NCBI GenBank assembly: GCA_905182035.1
Contig: CAJIZL010000018.1
Location: 1 to 64,000, forward strand
Source of the DNA: Oceanospirillaceae bacterium ASP10-02a
Lineage (GTDB): Bacteria; Pseudomonadota; Gammaproteobacteria; Pseudomonadales; Balneatricaceae
Direction of reading: 5' to 3'
DNA length: 64,000 nt
Shown here: positions 57,211 through 64,000 of the stretch, piece after piece
Position numbering within the stretch: position 1 is the first letter of the stretch
Layout: each line of letters starts with the position of its first letter
Program-made: the position numbers and the translations under genes
The notes under the pieces: model-generated
What the model was told of the DNA's origin: nothing
Seen by the model: the letters and a program-made list of their open reading frames with translations, nothing else
Databases searched by the model: none

Positions 57211-57247
57211 AAATAAGAAGCCAGCAATAGCGACTATTACTGGCTTT
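57211..57247 (-). terminator. Terminator of the sox operon
   Basis: On the minus strand AGCCAGTAATAG / CTATTGCTGGCT forms a 12-bp stem (one G-T pair) with a 3-nt loop, followed by TCTTATTTA. It lies 17 bp after soxG, between it and the class V aminotransferase gene. Confidence 0.7.
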
Positions 57248-57263
57248 AATCAGAACTTACTAT

Positions 57264-57788
57264 TTAGCGTAAGGTTTCTGCAGAATGTACCAAGAATTCC
57301 GTAAGGGATTTAGCGAACCCGCGCATTACCCAAACTTCAAACTGTGGTTGACCACTTACATCAGCGTTGCGAATAACACTCACACCAATATGATTAATGT
57401 GGCTGTGTTGAACTTCACCAATAGCAAACTGCCCTTCACCAATGTCTAGTGGTAAACCACGTGCCAACAAGGCACGGGCATCTTCACCAGTAATTAACAG
57501 CTGAGTTTTGCCGTAGGTTTGGTCCGTTGCATATACACCATCGTTATCAACTAGATCAGAACGGTTAGTAGTTAACAGATAGCGATCACGACCTGCCCAT
57601 ACCAAACGTTCGTCGCCTTGCACGGTCACTTGACCCTGCGCTGGAACTGCCATACCGGTCATGGTCGCAACTTTAGTATCTACGTTTTCGCAGCCTTCAA
57701 GTTGCCAAACGTTGGTGGCAGTGACATCGATGCTAACTGCAGCGAAAGTTTGTGGCATTTCAAAATGCCCATTTAGTGCATTAGCCAT
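57264..57788 (-). CDS. soxG: Sarcosine oxidase gamma subunit
   Basis: A 174-aa SoxG-family subunit of the heterotetrameric sarcosine oxidase. DKVATMTGMAVPAQGQVTV-type and ARALLARGLPLDIGEGQF segments fit the folate-binding-like fold. It begins on the last base of soxA (TAATG at 57788) and is the fourth gene of soxBDAG. The gamma subunit is structural and regulatory in known enzymes. Confidence 0.87.
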   Translation of the reverse strand: MANALNGHFEMPQTFAAVSIDVTATNVWQLEGCENVDTKVATMTGMAVPAQGQVTVQGDERLVWAGRDRYLLTTNRSDLVDNDGVYATDQTYGKTQLLITGEDARALLARGLPLDIGEGQFAIGEVQHSHINHIGVSVIRNADVSGQPQFEVWVMRGFAKSLTEFLVHSAETLR

Positions 57789-60757
57789 TAGCCTTTCACC
57801 CTTTCGTTAGTTGGATCAACAAAGTGGTTACTTACCACTTCTACTTCAACGGTTTTACCTTTTACTGGGTAAGCAGCATATATGCGCTCACCAATACGGT
57901 CTTTACCACCGCGCAAGAAACCAAGTGCAATAAAGTTACCCAGTTCTGGGCTGTAAGTCATAGAACTTACCCAACCTTGTTTGTCTGCACCAGCGCTAGC
58001 ATTGGCATCAGTCACCAAGATAGAACCTGTAGAGATAGGTGTACGCGGATCAACCGACTTTAAACCTACCAATTGTGGACGATCCGGATGTACCATGCCT
58101 TCACGGTCTTTCAAGTTTTTACCTACAAACCACTTCTTCTTAGAAGCCATGCCATCCATGTGTACGTCGCCCAAGGTTACACGACCATCAAGCTCTGCAC
58201 CGGTAACGTGACCTTTTTCGATACGCAAGGCACCTAGAGTTTCAAGGCCGTAAGGCACGATATCATAAGCCTGACCAGCATCAATAATGGCTTGCCATAC
58301 GTCCGTAGCGTGCTCTGATTCTGCGTAAACTTCATAGGCCATCTCGCCAGAGAAGCTGATCCGCAAGATCACCATCTGGGCACCGTTGTGTTCAGCATGA
58401 ACCACACCCATGAATGGGAAAGTTTCGTTGCTGAAATCTACAGATGGGAAAGCAGCCGTTAAGGTAGCACGGGAATCAGGACCAGCAACAGCCATGGCAC
58501 CCCAACGCTCACTCACCGAGCTCACACGAACTTTCAATTCTGGCCAATCAATTTCTAAACAGCGCTCTAAGTACGCCATAACCGGGCCAGCTTTGGCCGT
58601 AGTTGTGGTCATAAAGAAACGGTCTTCAGCAAAACGAGAGGTAGTGCCATCATCATAAACAATGCCATCTTCACGGAGCATTACGCCATAACGAGCTTTG
58701 CCTATTTTTAGAGTGCTGAACATGTTGATGTAAACGCGATCGAGGAACTCAGCAGCATCTGGACCAACAATTTCAATTTTACCCAACGAGGTTACATCAC
58801 AAATACCTACTTTCTTACGCACGTGTTCAGTTTCACGCTCGTATGCATCGTCAATAGTCTCGCCCGCTTGAGGATAATACTGTGGGCGCATGTACATACC
58901 TGCCTGAACGAATACAGCACCAGCTTTTTCATGCCATTCTTGCATCGGAGTACGACGCACAGGCTTAAAGTGTTTACCAATTTCACGGCCTCCAAAACCA
59001 CCCATAGACACGGGAGCAAGGGGTGCACGAAAACGTGTTGTACCAGTTTCAGCAATGCTCAAACCGCGACACTCAGCCATAATAGCCAAAGCGTTAACGT
59101 TAGACGTACGGCCTTGGTCGTTAGCCATGCCTAAAGTGGTATAGCGCTTAAGGTGCTCTACAGACACAAAACCTTCACGGTGAGACTGAATTACGTCTGC
59201 AGCCGTTACGTCGTGCTGAATATCTACTAATTGCTTACCTTTAGCAGGTACGCTCCATAGTGGCACAATATTAGTAGCGCCATCACGATCTTGTGGTGGT
59301 TGGGCTACAGAACCAGCTTTTCCACCAAGTTCGGCACAGGCTGCCTTAGCAGCATCTACTGCCTGGGCAACACCTACTAACAACCCATTTTCGCCTTCAG
59401 CAGCACCTACAGAGTAGGTGTCTTCGGCTTGGTCGCCAACCACAAAAGCAGCAATCTTCTTGTCATACACAGGTGGCTTACCACCGTGTGCAGCCATTTG
59501 CACTTGCGGCGTCCAACCACCAGAATGTGCCAGCACATCACAGGCAACACGACGACGGTTACTTACACTTTGGCCATTAGCCGCTAGGTCTGCAATTTCA
59601 ATGCTACGCACTGCTTGCCAACCTTTAGCTTCTGTCACTACAGCTTGAGTATGGAGTGTAATACCACGTGAATTACAACCATCCAGCAAGGCTTGGCTTG
59701 GATATTGACGACTATCAACTACCGCAGATACCTGAATACCGGCGTCTGAATAATCAAATGCAGTTTGGTAGGCACTGTCGTTGTTGGTAAATACCGCCAA
59801 CATCTTACCCGTTGCTGTACCGTAGTGGTTCAACATTCGACGTGCACCAGAAGCAAGCATGACGTTAGGCTTGTCGTTGTTACCAAACACTAATGGACGC
59901 TCAATGGCACCCGCAGCAATGATAATTTTCTTAGCTTGTACCTTGTGGTAATTTTGACGCACTTTGCCATCTACACTTTCATGTGCAGCTAGCATGTTGC
60001 CGTCAAATCGGCCCCAACATACAGTTCGCGTTAATACTTTGACATTAGATGCAGCTTCTAGAGCCGCAATCGTATCAGCACGCCATTGTTCTAGGTCGGC
60101 GTTGGCTTCGTTATTGGCTTCGTTAAGCAACTGACCACCAAGAACGTTATGTTCATCAAACAACACTACCCGCAAACCACTTTGAGATGCACTCAAAGCA
60201 GCAGCCAAGCCAGCAGAACCACCACCTACTACTGCAACATCACAGAAAGACTGAATGCGATCATAGATATCTGGATCGGCAACCTTAGGCGGAACACCCA
60301 TACCTGCGGCAGCACGTATAGAAGGCTCATAAAACTTGTACCATAGGGCCGCTGGCCACATGAAGGTCTTGTAGTAAAAACCTGCCGAGAACAAAGAACC
60401 CGGTAAAATTGCACCGGCCAAACCGTTCACAGACATTAAGTCGAACTTTGGAGATGGAAAGCAGTTTTGAGAAAACACTTCCAAACCCTGGGTTACAGGC
60501 TCCATTGTTGCCCTAGCGTTAGGATCGGCTTTACCACCAGAACCAATCGTTACCAAAGCACCCGTTTCTTCTGGGCCACTTGAAGTAACACCACGTGGAC
60601 GGTGATATTTAAAACTACGTCCAACCACTTCTACGCCATTGGCCAACAAGGCCGAAGCCACTGTGTCGCCAACGCGGGCAAGCATTGGTTTACCATCAAA
60701 GGTAAAGTTAAGTTGGGCATCGCCTAAACGGCCTGCACCATGTCTAAATCCGCTCAT
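57788..60757 (-). CDS. soxA: Sarcosine oxidase alpha subunit
   Basis: A 989-aa subunit that oxidatively demethylates sarcosine to glycine, passing the methyl group to tetrahydrofolate. The N-terminal ferredoxin-like region is LNFTFDGKPMLARVGDTVASALLANGV ... SFKYHRPRG. An NAD-binding flavoprotein domain holds CDVAVVGGGSAGLAAALSAS near residue 170. The C-terminal half is a GcvT/aminomethyltransferase-like folate domain (EIVGPDAAEFLDRVYINMFSTL, GVMLREDGIVYDDGTTSR). Length matches known SoxA (about 965-1000). It overlaps soxD by 4 bp and soxG by one base. Confidence 0.95.
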   Translation of the reverse strand: MSGFRHGAGRLGDAQLNFTFDGKPMLARVGDTVASALLANGVEVVGRSFKYHRPRGVTSSGPEETGALVTIGSGGKADPNARATMEPVTQGLEVFSQNCFPSPKFDLMSVNGLAGAILPGSLFSAGFYYKTFMWPAALWYKFYEPSIRAAAGMGVPPKVADPDIYDRIQSFCDVAVVGGGSAGLAAALSASQSGLRVVLFDEHNVLGGQLLNEANNEANADLEQWRADTIAALEAASNVKVLTRTVCWGRFDGNMLAAHESVDGKVRQNYHKVQAKKIIIAAGAIERPLVFGNNDKPNVMLASGARRMLNHYGTATGKMLAVFTNNDSAYQTAFDYSDAGIQVSAVVDSRQYPSQALLDGCNSRGITLHTQAVVTEAKGWQAVRSIEIADLAANGQSVSNRRRVACDVLAHSGGWTPQVQMAAHGGKPPVYDKKIAAFVVGDQAEDTYSVGAAEGENGLLVGVAQAVDAAKAACAELGGKAGSVAQPPQDRDGATNIVPLWSVPAKGKQLVDIQHDVTAADVIQSHREGFVSVEHLKRYTTLGMANDQGRTSNVNALAIMAECRGLSIAETGTTRFRAPLAPVSMGGFGGREIGKHFKPVRRTPMQEWHEKAGAVFVQAGMYMRPQYYPQAGETIDDAYERETEHVRKKVGICDVTSLGKIEIVGPDAAEFLDRVYINMFSTLKIGKARYGVMLREDGIVYDDGTTSRFAEDRFFMTTTTAKAGPVMAYLERCLEIDWPELKVRVSSVSERWGAMAVAGPDSRATLTAAFPSVDFSNETFPFMGVVHAEHNGAQMVILRISFSGEMAYEVYAESEHATDVWQAIIDAGQAYDIVPYGLETLGALRIEKGHVTGAELDGRVTLGDVHMDGMASKKKWFVGKNLKDREGMVHPDRPQLVGLKSVDPRTPISTGSILVTDANASAGADKQGWVSSMTYSPELGNFIALGFLRGGKDRIGERIYAAYPVKGKTVEVEVVSNHFVDPTNERVKG

Positions 60758-61026
60758 GATGCAGCCTCCGGATTCTCATGGGGTAAACCCACCCAAGAAA
60801 TGTCGTGCGTTAAGGTGTTGCGCTGAACTTTTAGCCAAGCTCTGCAACCAAACGCATGATGCCAATATTCAATGTGCTCACCAGCAGGATTAGCGCGCTC
60901 GTAAACGAATTTATTCCACTCCTCCATAGGAGCATCGTTGTCTGGTGTGGTGCGAGTGGCGTCTTCACCGTAAGTAAATTCGCTGTGTTCCCGTTCGCCA
61001 CAATAGGGGCAATTAATTCTAATCAT
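60754..61026 (-). CDS. soxD: Sarcosine oxidase delta subunit
   Basis: A 90-aa zinc-binding subunit: INCPYCGEREHSEFTYGED has the CxxC motif, and HAFGCRAWLKVQRNT is the second conserved block. It lies 2 bp after soxB and overlaps soxA by 4 bp (ATGA). Confidence 0.94.
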   Translation of the reverse strand: MIRINCPYCGEREHSEFTYGEDATRTTPDNDAPMEEWNKFVYERANPAGEHIEYWHHAFGCRAWLKVQRNTLTHDISWVGLPHENPEAAS

Positions 61027-61028
61027 AA

Positions 61029-62285
61029 TTAGTGCGCCTTCGGATATGGACCCATACCCTTTTCATCAATCGTGTAGCCTTTGGCAAAACGATCTAAGGT
61101 ATAAGCTTTGTTAAGTTCGTGGGCTTCGTCATTGGCAATAGTATGCGCAAAACAGTAACCCGAGGCAGGCGTGGCTTTAAAACCACCGTAACACCAACCC
61201 GTGTTGAGGTATAAACCGTCAATTGGGCCAACATCAATAATTGGTGAGCCGTCCATAGACATGTCCATTACACCACCCCAGTTACGAAGTAACTTCAGGC
61301 GCGAAAGACATGGCATCATGGTTAAGCCACCAGCAATTACATCTTCAAATACAGGCAAGTTGCCGCGCTGAGCGTAAGTATTGTAGCCATCGATGTCGCC
61401 ACCGAATACTACACCACCTTTATCTGACTGAGACACATAAAAGTGGCCTGCACCAAAAGTGACAACACCATTGATTAACGGCTTGTATGGTTCAGTAACA
61501 AAGGCTTGTAACACATGACTTTCAATCGGCAGGCGCATGCCCAGTTTCTCTGCCAAACGGCTAGAGCTACCAGCAACAGCCATGCCTACTTTTTCTGCAT
61601 GAATGTCGCCACGATTGGTTTTAACACCAATAATACGTTCACCCTGCTTAATAAAGTCGATCACTTCACAGTTTTGAATAATGTCTACACCCAACTGATC
61701 AGCGGCACGGGCATAGCCCCAAGCCACAGCATCATGACGAGCGTTACCGGCATCTGGCTGTAAAATACCACCCCACACAGGGAAGCGAGTATCTGCACTG
61801 CCATCAATAATAGGTTCGCGCTCTAGCACCTCTTCGCGGCTCAGTAATTCAGATTGAATACCGTTTAAGCGCATGGTGTTAGCACGGCGGGCAAAAGTAT
61901 CGTATTGCGACTTAGAGTGGGCAATGTTCATTACGCCACGAGGCGAGAACATCACGTTGTAGTTTAAGTCTTGCGCCATATCGCGCCACAGATTCATACC
62001 ATGTTCATAGAATGGCGCGTTGCCATCTAACAAGTAGTTAGAACGGACAATAGTAGTGTTACGACCCACGTTACCACCGCCAATCCAGCCTTTTTCAAGG
62101 ATAGCTACGTTAGTAATACCGTGATTTTTTGCCAAATAGTAAGCAGTGGCAAGACCGTGGCCACCACCACCAATAATAATGACGTCGTAATTAGATTTTG
62201 GCTCTGGGTCACGCCACGCTCGCTGCCAATGTTTATGGCCTCGTAGTGCATTCCAAGCGATGTTTAGGGCATTGTATTGGCCCAT
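61029..62285 (-). CDS. soxB: Sarcosine oxidase beta subunit
   Basis: A 418-aa flavoprotein subunit carrying the amine-oxidising FAD site. YDVIIIGGGGHGLATAYYLAKNHG is the FAD fold near residue 30, and GNVGRNTTIVRSNYL, YVSQSDKGGVVFGGDIDGYN and LRNWGGVMDMSMDGSPI are subunit signatures. I chose the ATG at 62285 (MGQYNALNIAWNAL), with GGAGG six bases upstream. The alternative at 62315 adds ten residues absent from the family pattern. It is the first gene of the operon. The product glycine and methylene-tetrahydrofolate feed one-carbon metabolism. Confidence 0.95.
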   Translation of the reverse strand: MGQYNALNIAWNALRGHKHWQRAWRDPEPKSNYDVIIIGGGGHGLATAYYLAKNHGITNVAILEKGWIGGGNVGRNTTIVRSNYLLDGNAPFYEHGMNLWRDMAQDLNYNVMFSPRGVMNIAHSKSQYDTFARRANTMRLNGIQSELLSREEVLEREPIIDGSADTRFPVWGGILQPDAGNARHDAVAWGYARAADQLGVDIIQNCEVIDFIKQGERIIGVKTNRGDIHAEKVGMAVAGSSSRLAEKLGMRLPIESHVLQAFVTEPYKPLINGVVTFGAGHFYVSQSDKGGVVFGGDIDGYNTYAQRGNLPVFEDVIAGGLTMMPCLSRLKLLRNWGGVMDMSMDGSPIIDVGPIDGLYLNTGWCYGGFKATPASGYCFAHTIANDEAHELNKAYTLDRFAKGYTIDEKGMGPYPKAH

Positions 62286-62789
62286 GTGTGCCTCCGCTAT
62301 TATTGTTGTAGCCACAGGTGGCTGGTTTGCAGATTATCAAAGTATCACCATGCAAAATGGGATCTTTATCTTGTGTTCGAAAAGTAAAATAATTGGGCTG
62401 GGGGGTAGAAGGATAAATCGACACCTTGTGTCGCTTTTGAACACAAAACGACAAAAAAGAGGATATAATCGACTTATACCCCTTTATTTTCACTTTTTGC
62501 CATAATTTTGTATAGGAAATTAGTCTAAGACTAATTTTACAATTCTAAATAACTCATCAGATTATGCACAGTAAAAAGAACCCAGTCTAATGGACACTCT
62601 AACTGTCTACAACTTAAACCTTTATGATGGAGATAAGGTTTTTCTGAATCTAGGCCTTAAAAGCGACACCTTGCCTGTGCCTCTTTTTAATTGGTTGTTA
62701 ATCCTTTAAGTGACGAATTTTGATTACTACATGAACACGACGGCTCTTGGTATGATTTCGCCCTGGTCATCCATTGCTGTTCTCTCGTC
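62286..62789. other. Upstream region of the sox operon
   Basis: About 504 bp between soxB and the unknown gene at 62790, all on the minus strand. It must carry the soxB promoter and contains the inverted repeats listed separately, plus a second copy of CGACACCTTG at 62664-62673. A 39-codon plus-strand frame starting at 62590 lacks a clear ribosome-binding site, and I do not call it a gene. Confidence 0.5.
62418..62452. promoter_or_regulatory. Inverted repeats upstream of soxB, candidate operator
   Basis: CGACACCTTGTGTCG (62418-62432) is an inverted repeat with a 3-bp centre. Next to it GAACACAAAACGACA (62438-62452) offers the related half-sites TGTCG and TGTTC on the minus strand. They lie 130-170 bp upstream of the soxB start. 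This fits binding by a dimeric regulator of sarcosine/betaine catabolism, but the regulator is not identified. Confidence 0.5.
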
Positions 62790-63314
62790 TCAAGAGCACC
62801 GCGCACGGCAGATTTTAGTGTCATTGATGGCTAAAAAGCAGCGGCGCAAAACTTCTTCCGCGATCACTTCTACACCAGCTCTCAAAACGGCATCCCTAAA
62901 ATTAAAACGTTGGATAAGTTTGGCAAGAATTTCTGCAGATAATTGACTGTTTTGCCTACTCAACACTAGTAGTGAAATAATAACATTGCTCACGTAGTAA
63001 AAAATCACCTGTGGCGATACCCCCTCGTCTCCTACTAAATCCAAATAACGCGCTACTATTTGCTCGAACACAGGGGTATAGGGCGATTTACCTCGGCATA
63101 CGTCCTTCACAATAATGGACAGCAACTCTACAGTGGGAGGGTGTTCTGGCATCATGTAGTTAACCTCTTCGTAAACCACGTTGTGGCTTAACAAGTACAC
63201 AACCAGGGCCGTTGATTCTGAGGTGATACAGTGGTTTTGATAATCAACACAACGGCTTTCAAACGCATCAATAGCTTGCACGGGATGCACCTCGCCCAGT
63301 GGATACGTGATCAT
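62790..63314 (-). CDS. Unknown protein downstream of a histidine kinase
   Basis: A 174-aa, mostly helical soluble protein that I do not recognise. It has no signal peptide or obvious motif. It starts MITYPLGEVHPVQAIDAFESR; the ATG at 63314 is preceded in frame by a TTG four codons earlier. Its 5' end overlaps the preceding unknown gene by 47 bp in another frame, which is unusual and may mean true overlap or a frameshift joining the two. Both follow the sensor kinase gene on the same strand, so a signalling accessory role is possible. Confidence 0.55.
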   Translation of the reverse strand: MITYPLGEVHPVQAIDAFESRCVDYQNHCITSESTALVVYLLSHNVVYEEVNYMMPEHPPTVELLSIIVKDVCRGKSPYTPVFEQIVARYLDLVGDEGVSPQVIFYYVSNVIISLLVLSRQNSQLSAEILAKLIQRFNFRDAVLRAGVEVIAEEVLRRCFLAINDTKICRARCS

Positions 63315-63567
63315 ATTTATGGCCAACGGTCAGTACAGTTTCTCCATCTGCATCAATAAGGTAGGTGTTGCGCAGAGATTTAAGGTGCTGTTGCACATGG
63401 CGCATGTCTTTCATCAGCCGCTTAAGGCCACGCTGAGTTAAACTGGTGTAGTGCTTGCCTTCACCAATATCGCAGCTGTCGCCGTATAACATAAGCAATT
63501 CTACTTGCAGGTGTTCCACAGAACTGATGTGTTGCGAAATGTTGGGTTGAAGTAAATGAAGATCCAT
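63268..63567 (-). CDS. Small unknown protein downstream of a histidine kinase
   Basis: A 99-aa protein starting MDLHLLQPNISQHISSVEHLQVELL, with AAGGAG eight bases upstream of the ATG at 63567. It is predominantly helical with several heptad-like Leu/His positions (LKRLMKDMRHVQQHLKSL). I do not recognise a family. The last about 16 codons overlap the next gene, so its natural C-terminus might differ if a frameshift is present. It lies 127 bp after the kinase stop. Confidence 0.55.
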   Translation of the reverse strand: MDLHLLQPNISQHISSVEHLQVELLMLYGDSCDIGEGKHYTSLTQRGLKRLMKDMRHVQQHLKSLRNTYLIDADGETVLTVGHKYDHVSTGRGASRASY

Positions 63568-63694
63568 GGTCCTGCTCCTTGTTATTGGTGTTGGTATGAC
63601 AACTATTAAACAACTTAACAATGAGGAACTATGGAAGACTTCCTGAAGATGTAAGGAATAAGTCTGAAGAAATGATGAAGATGACCAACTGAGG

Positions 63695-64000
63695 CTATAT
63701 CAGGCTTGCTGGAAGCCTTATGGAGAAACAAACGCCGGACCCATCGGATAGATTAGCAACTTGAGCGGCGCCTTTGTGGAACTGAGCAATGGTTTGTACT
63801 ACGTAGAGCCCAAGACCAAAGTGCCCGGCACCGCCCGCTGAGGCCTGGGTGCGGGAGGTCACCATAGACTGGAATAATTGGTCCGCCTCATCCAAGTTAA
63901 TTTGTTCACCTTGATTTTCAACGTCTACAATCCAATCAAATTTATCTGCGCTCAAACGTACTATTATGGGCGTGCCTTGACGGTGAAAATCCTTCGCATT
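63695..64000 (-). CDS. Sensor histidine kinase, C-terminal ATPase domain (5' end outside window)
   Basis: An open frame runs from the window edge to a TAG at 63695 (101 codons visible). It contains the N-box-like NAKDFH at the edge, ENQGEQINLDEADQLFQSM (G1/F-box region), and GAGHFGLGLYVVQTIAQFHKG (G2 box), ending in SGVCFSIRLPASLI. These are the ATP-binding motifs of HATPase_c in two-component sensor kinases. The sensor and dimerisation parts lie beyond 64000, so the signal is unknown. Confidence 0.88.
   Translation of the reverse strand, partial: NAKDFHRQGTPIIVRLSADKFDWIVDVENQGEQINLDEADQLFQSMVTSRTQASAGGAGHFGLGLYVVQTIAQFHKGAAQVANLSDGSGVCFSIRLPASLI

Noticed and set aside
62590-62709. Plus-strand 39-codon frame MDTLTVYNLNLYDGDKVFLN...
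   Set aside because: No convincing ribosome-binding site, no recognisable family, and it lies in the upstream regulatory region of soxB. Kept only as a note.

Overview
The window is a dense, moderately AT-rich bacterial chromosome segment from a heterotrophic, probably marine gammaproteobacterium. The evidence is the gene order dnaX-ybaB-recR-rnd-ycgL-ycgN, HrpA, an E. coli-like FadH and AvtA, CysD with a CysN-type protein, and much apparatus for N-methylated and nitrogenous compounds. I saw no prophage, transposase, CRISPR array, tRNA or rRNA. The only RNA gene I recognise is the 4.5S signal recognition particle RNA (minus strand, about 15405-15514).

Layout. 1-12.7 kb (minus strand): hrpA running off the left edge, a fadD-type acyl-CoA ligase, a YafJ-like glutamine amidotransferase, then a tight housekeeping run dnaX-ybaB-recR-rnd-ycgL-ycgN ending in a membrane-anchored von Willebrand A protein. 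13-17.4 kb: a class IV aminotransferase, an EamA permease, the SRP RNA, and moeA-moaB. 17.7-22.6 kb (plus): a complete Liv-type ABC importer with a Tat-exported binding protein and a terminator hairpin between the binding protein and the permeases. 22.6-27.9 kb (minus): a compact six-gene operon (HpaB-type oxygenase, flavin reductase, Rid protein, PhyH-type dioxygenase, DUF1028, M20 deacylase) with a divergent LysR gene. It looks like an uncharacterised catabolic pathway, and the importer converges on it.

28.9-31.4 kb: a short Ppx/GppA phosphatase and an ammonium transporter preceded by a sigma54-like promoter and a 16-bp palindrome resembling an NtrC site. 31.4-38.0 kb: a non-pyrrolysine MttB-family methyltransferase followed by the broken N-terminus of an Old Yellow Enzyme-type demethylase, a GcvA-type LysR, and a three-gene operon (DHDPS-type lyase, PuuC-like aldehyde dehydrogenase, PuuB-like FAD oxidoreductase). 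This fits catabolism of a betaine or other N-methylated amine. 38.3-46.7 kb: FemAB-like protein, fadH with an enoyl-CoA hydratase, a flavin reductase fused to a MarR domain, a persulfide dioxygenase-like MBL protein coupled to a SulP transporter, and phhB. 46.7-52 kb: an ABC exporter, an MFS permease, avtA and a GNAT acetyltransferase.

52-55 kb: sulfate activation, cysD followed by a protein fusing CysN to a shortened CysH-like reductase domain, which is the most unusual single gene here. 55-57 kb: a YCII protein, a flavodoxin-like protein and a class V aminotransferase. 57.2-62.3 kb: the heterotetrameric sarcosine oxidase operon soxBDAG. 62.8-64 kb: two overlapping unknown genes and the C-terminal ATPase domain of a sensor histidine kinase running off the right edge.

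Taken together, the sarcosine oxidase, MttB cluster, amine-oxidising operon, ammonium transporter and Liv-type importer point to use of methylated amines and amino-acid derivatives as carbon and nitrogen sources. The strongest leads for something undescribed are the CysN-CysH fusion, the six-gene HpaB/Rid/PhyH/DUF1028/M20 operon, and the MttB cluster with its demethylase remnant.
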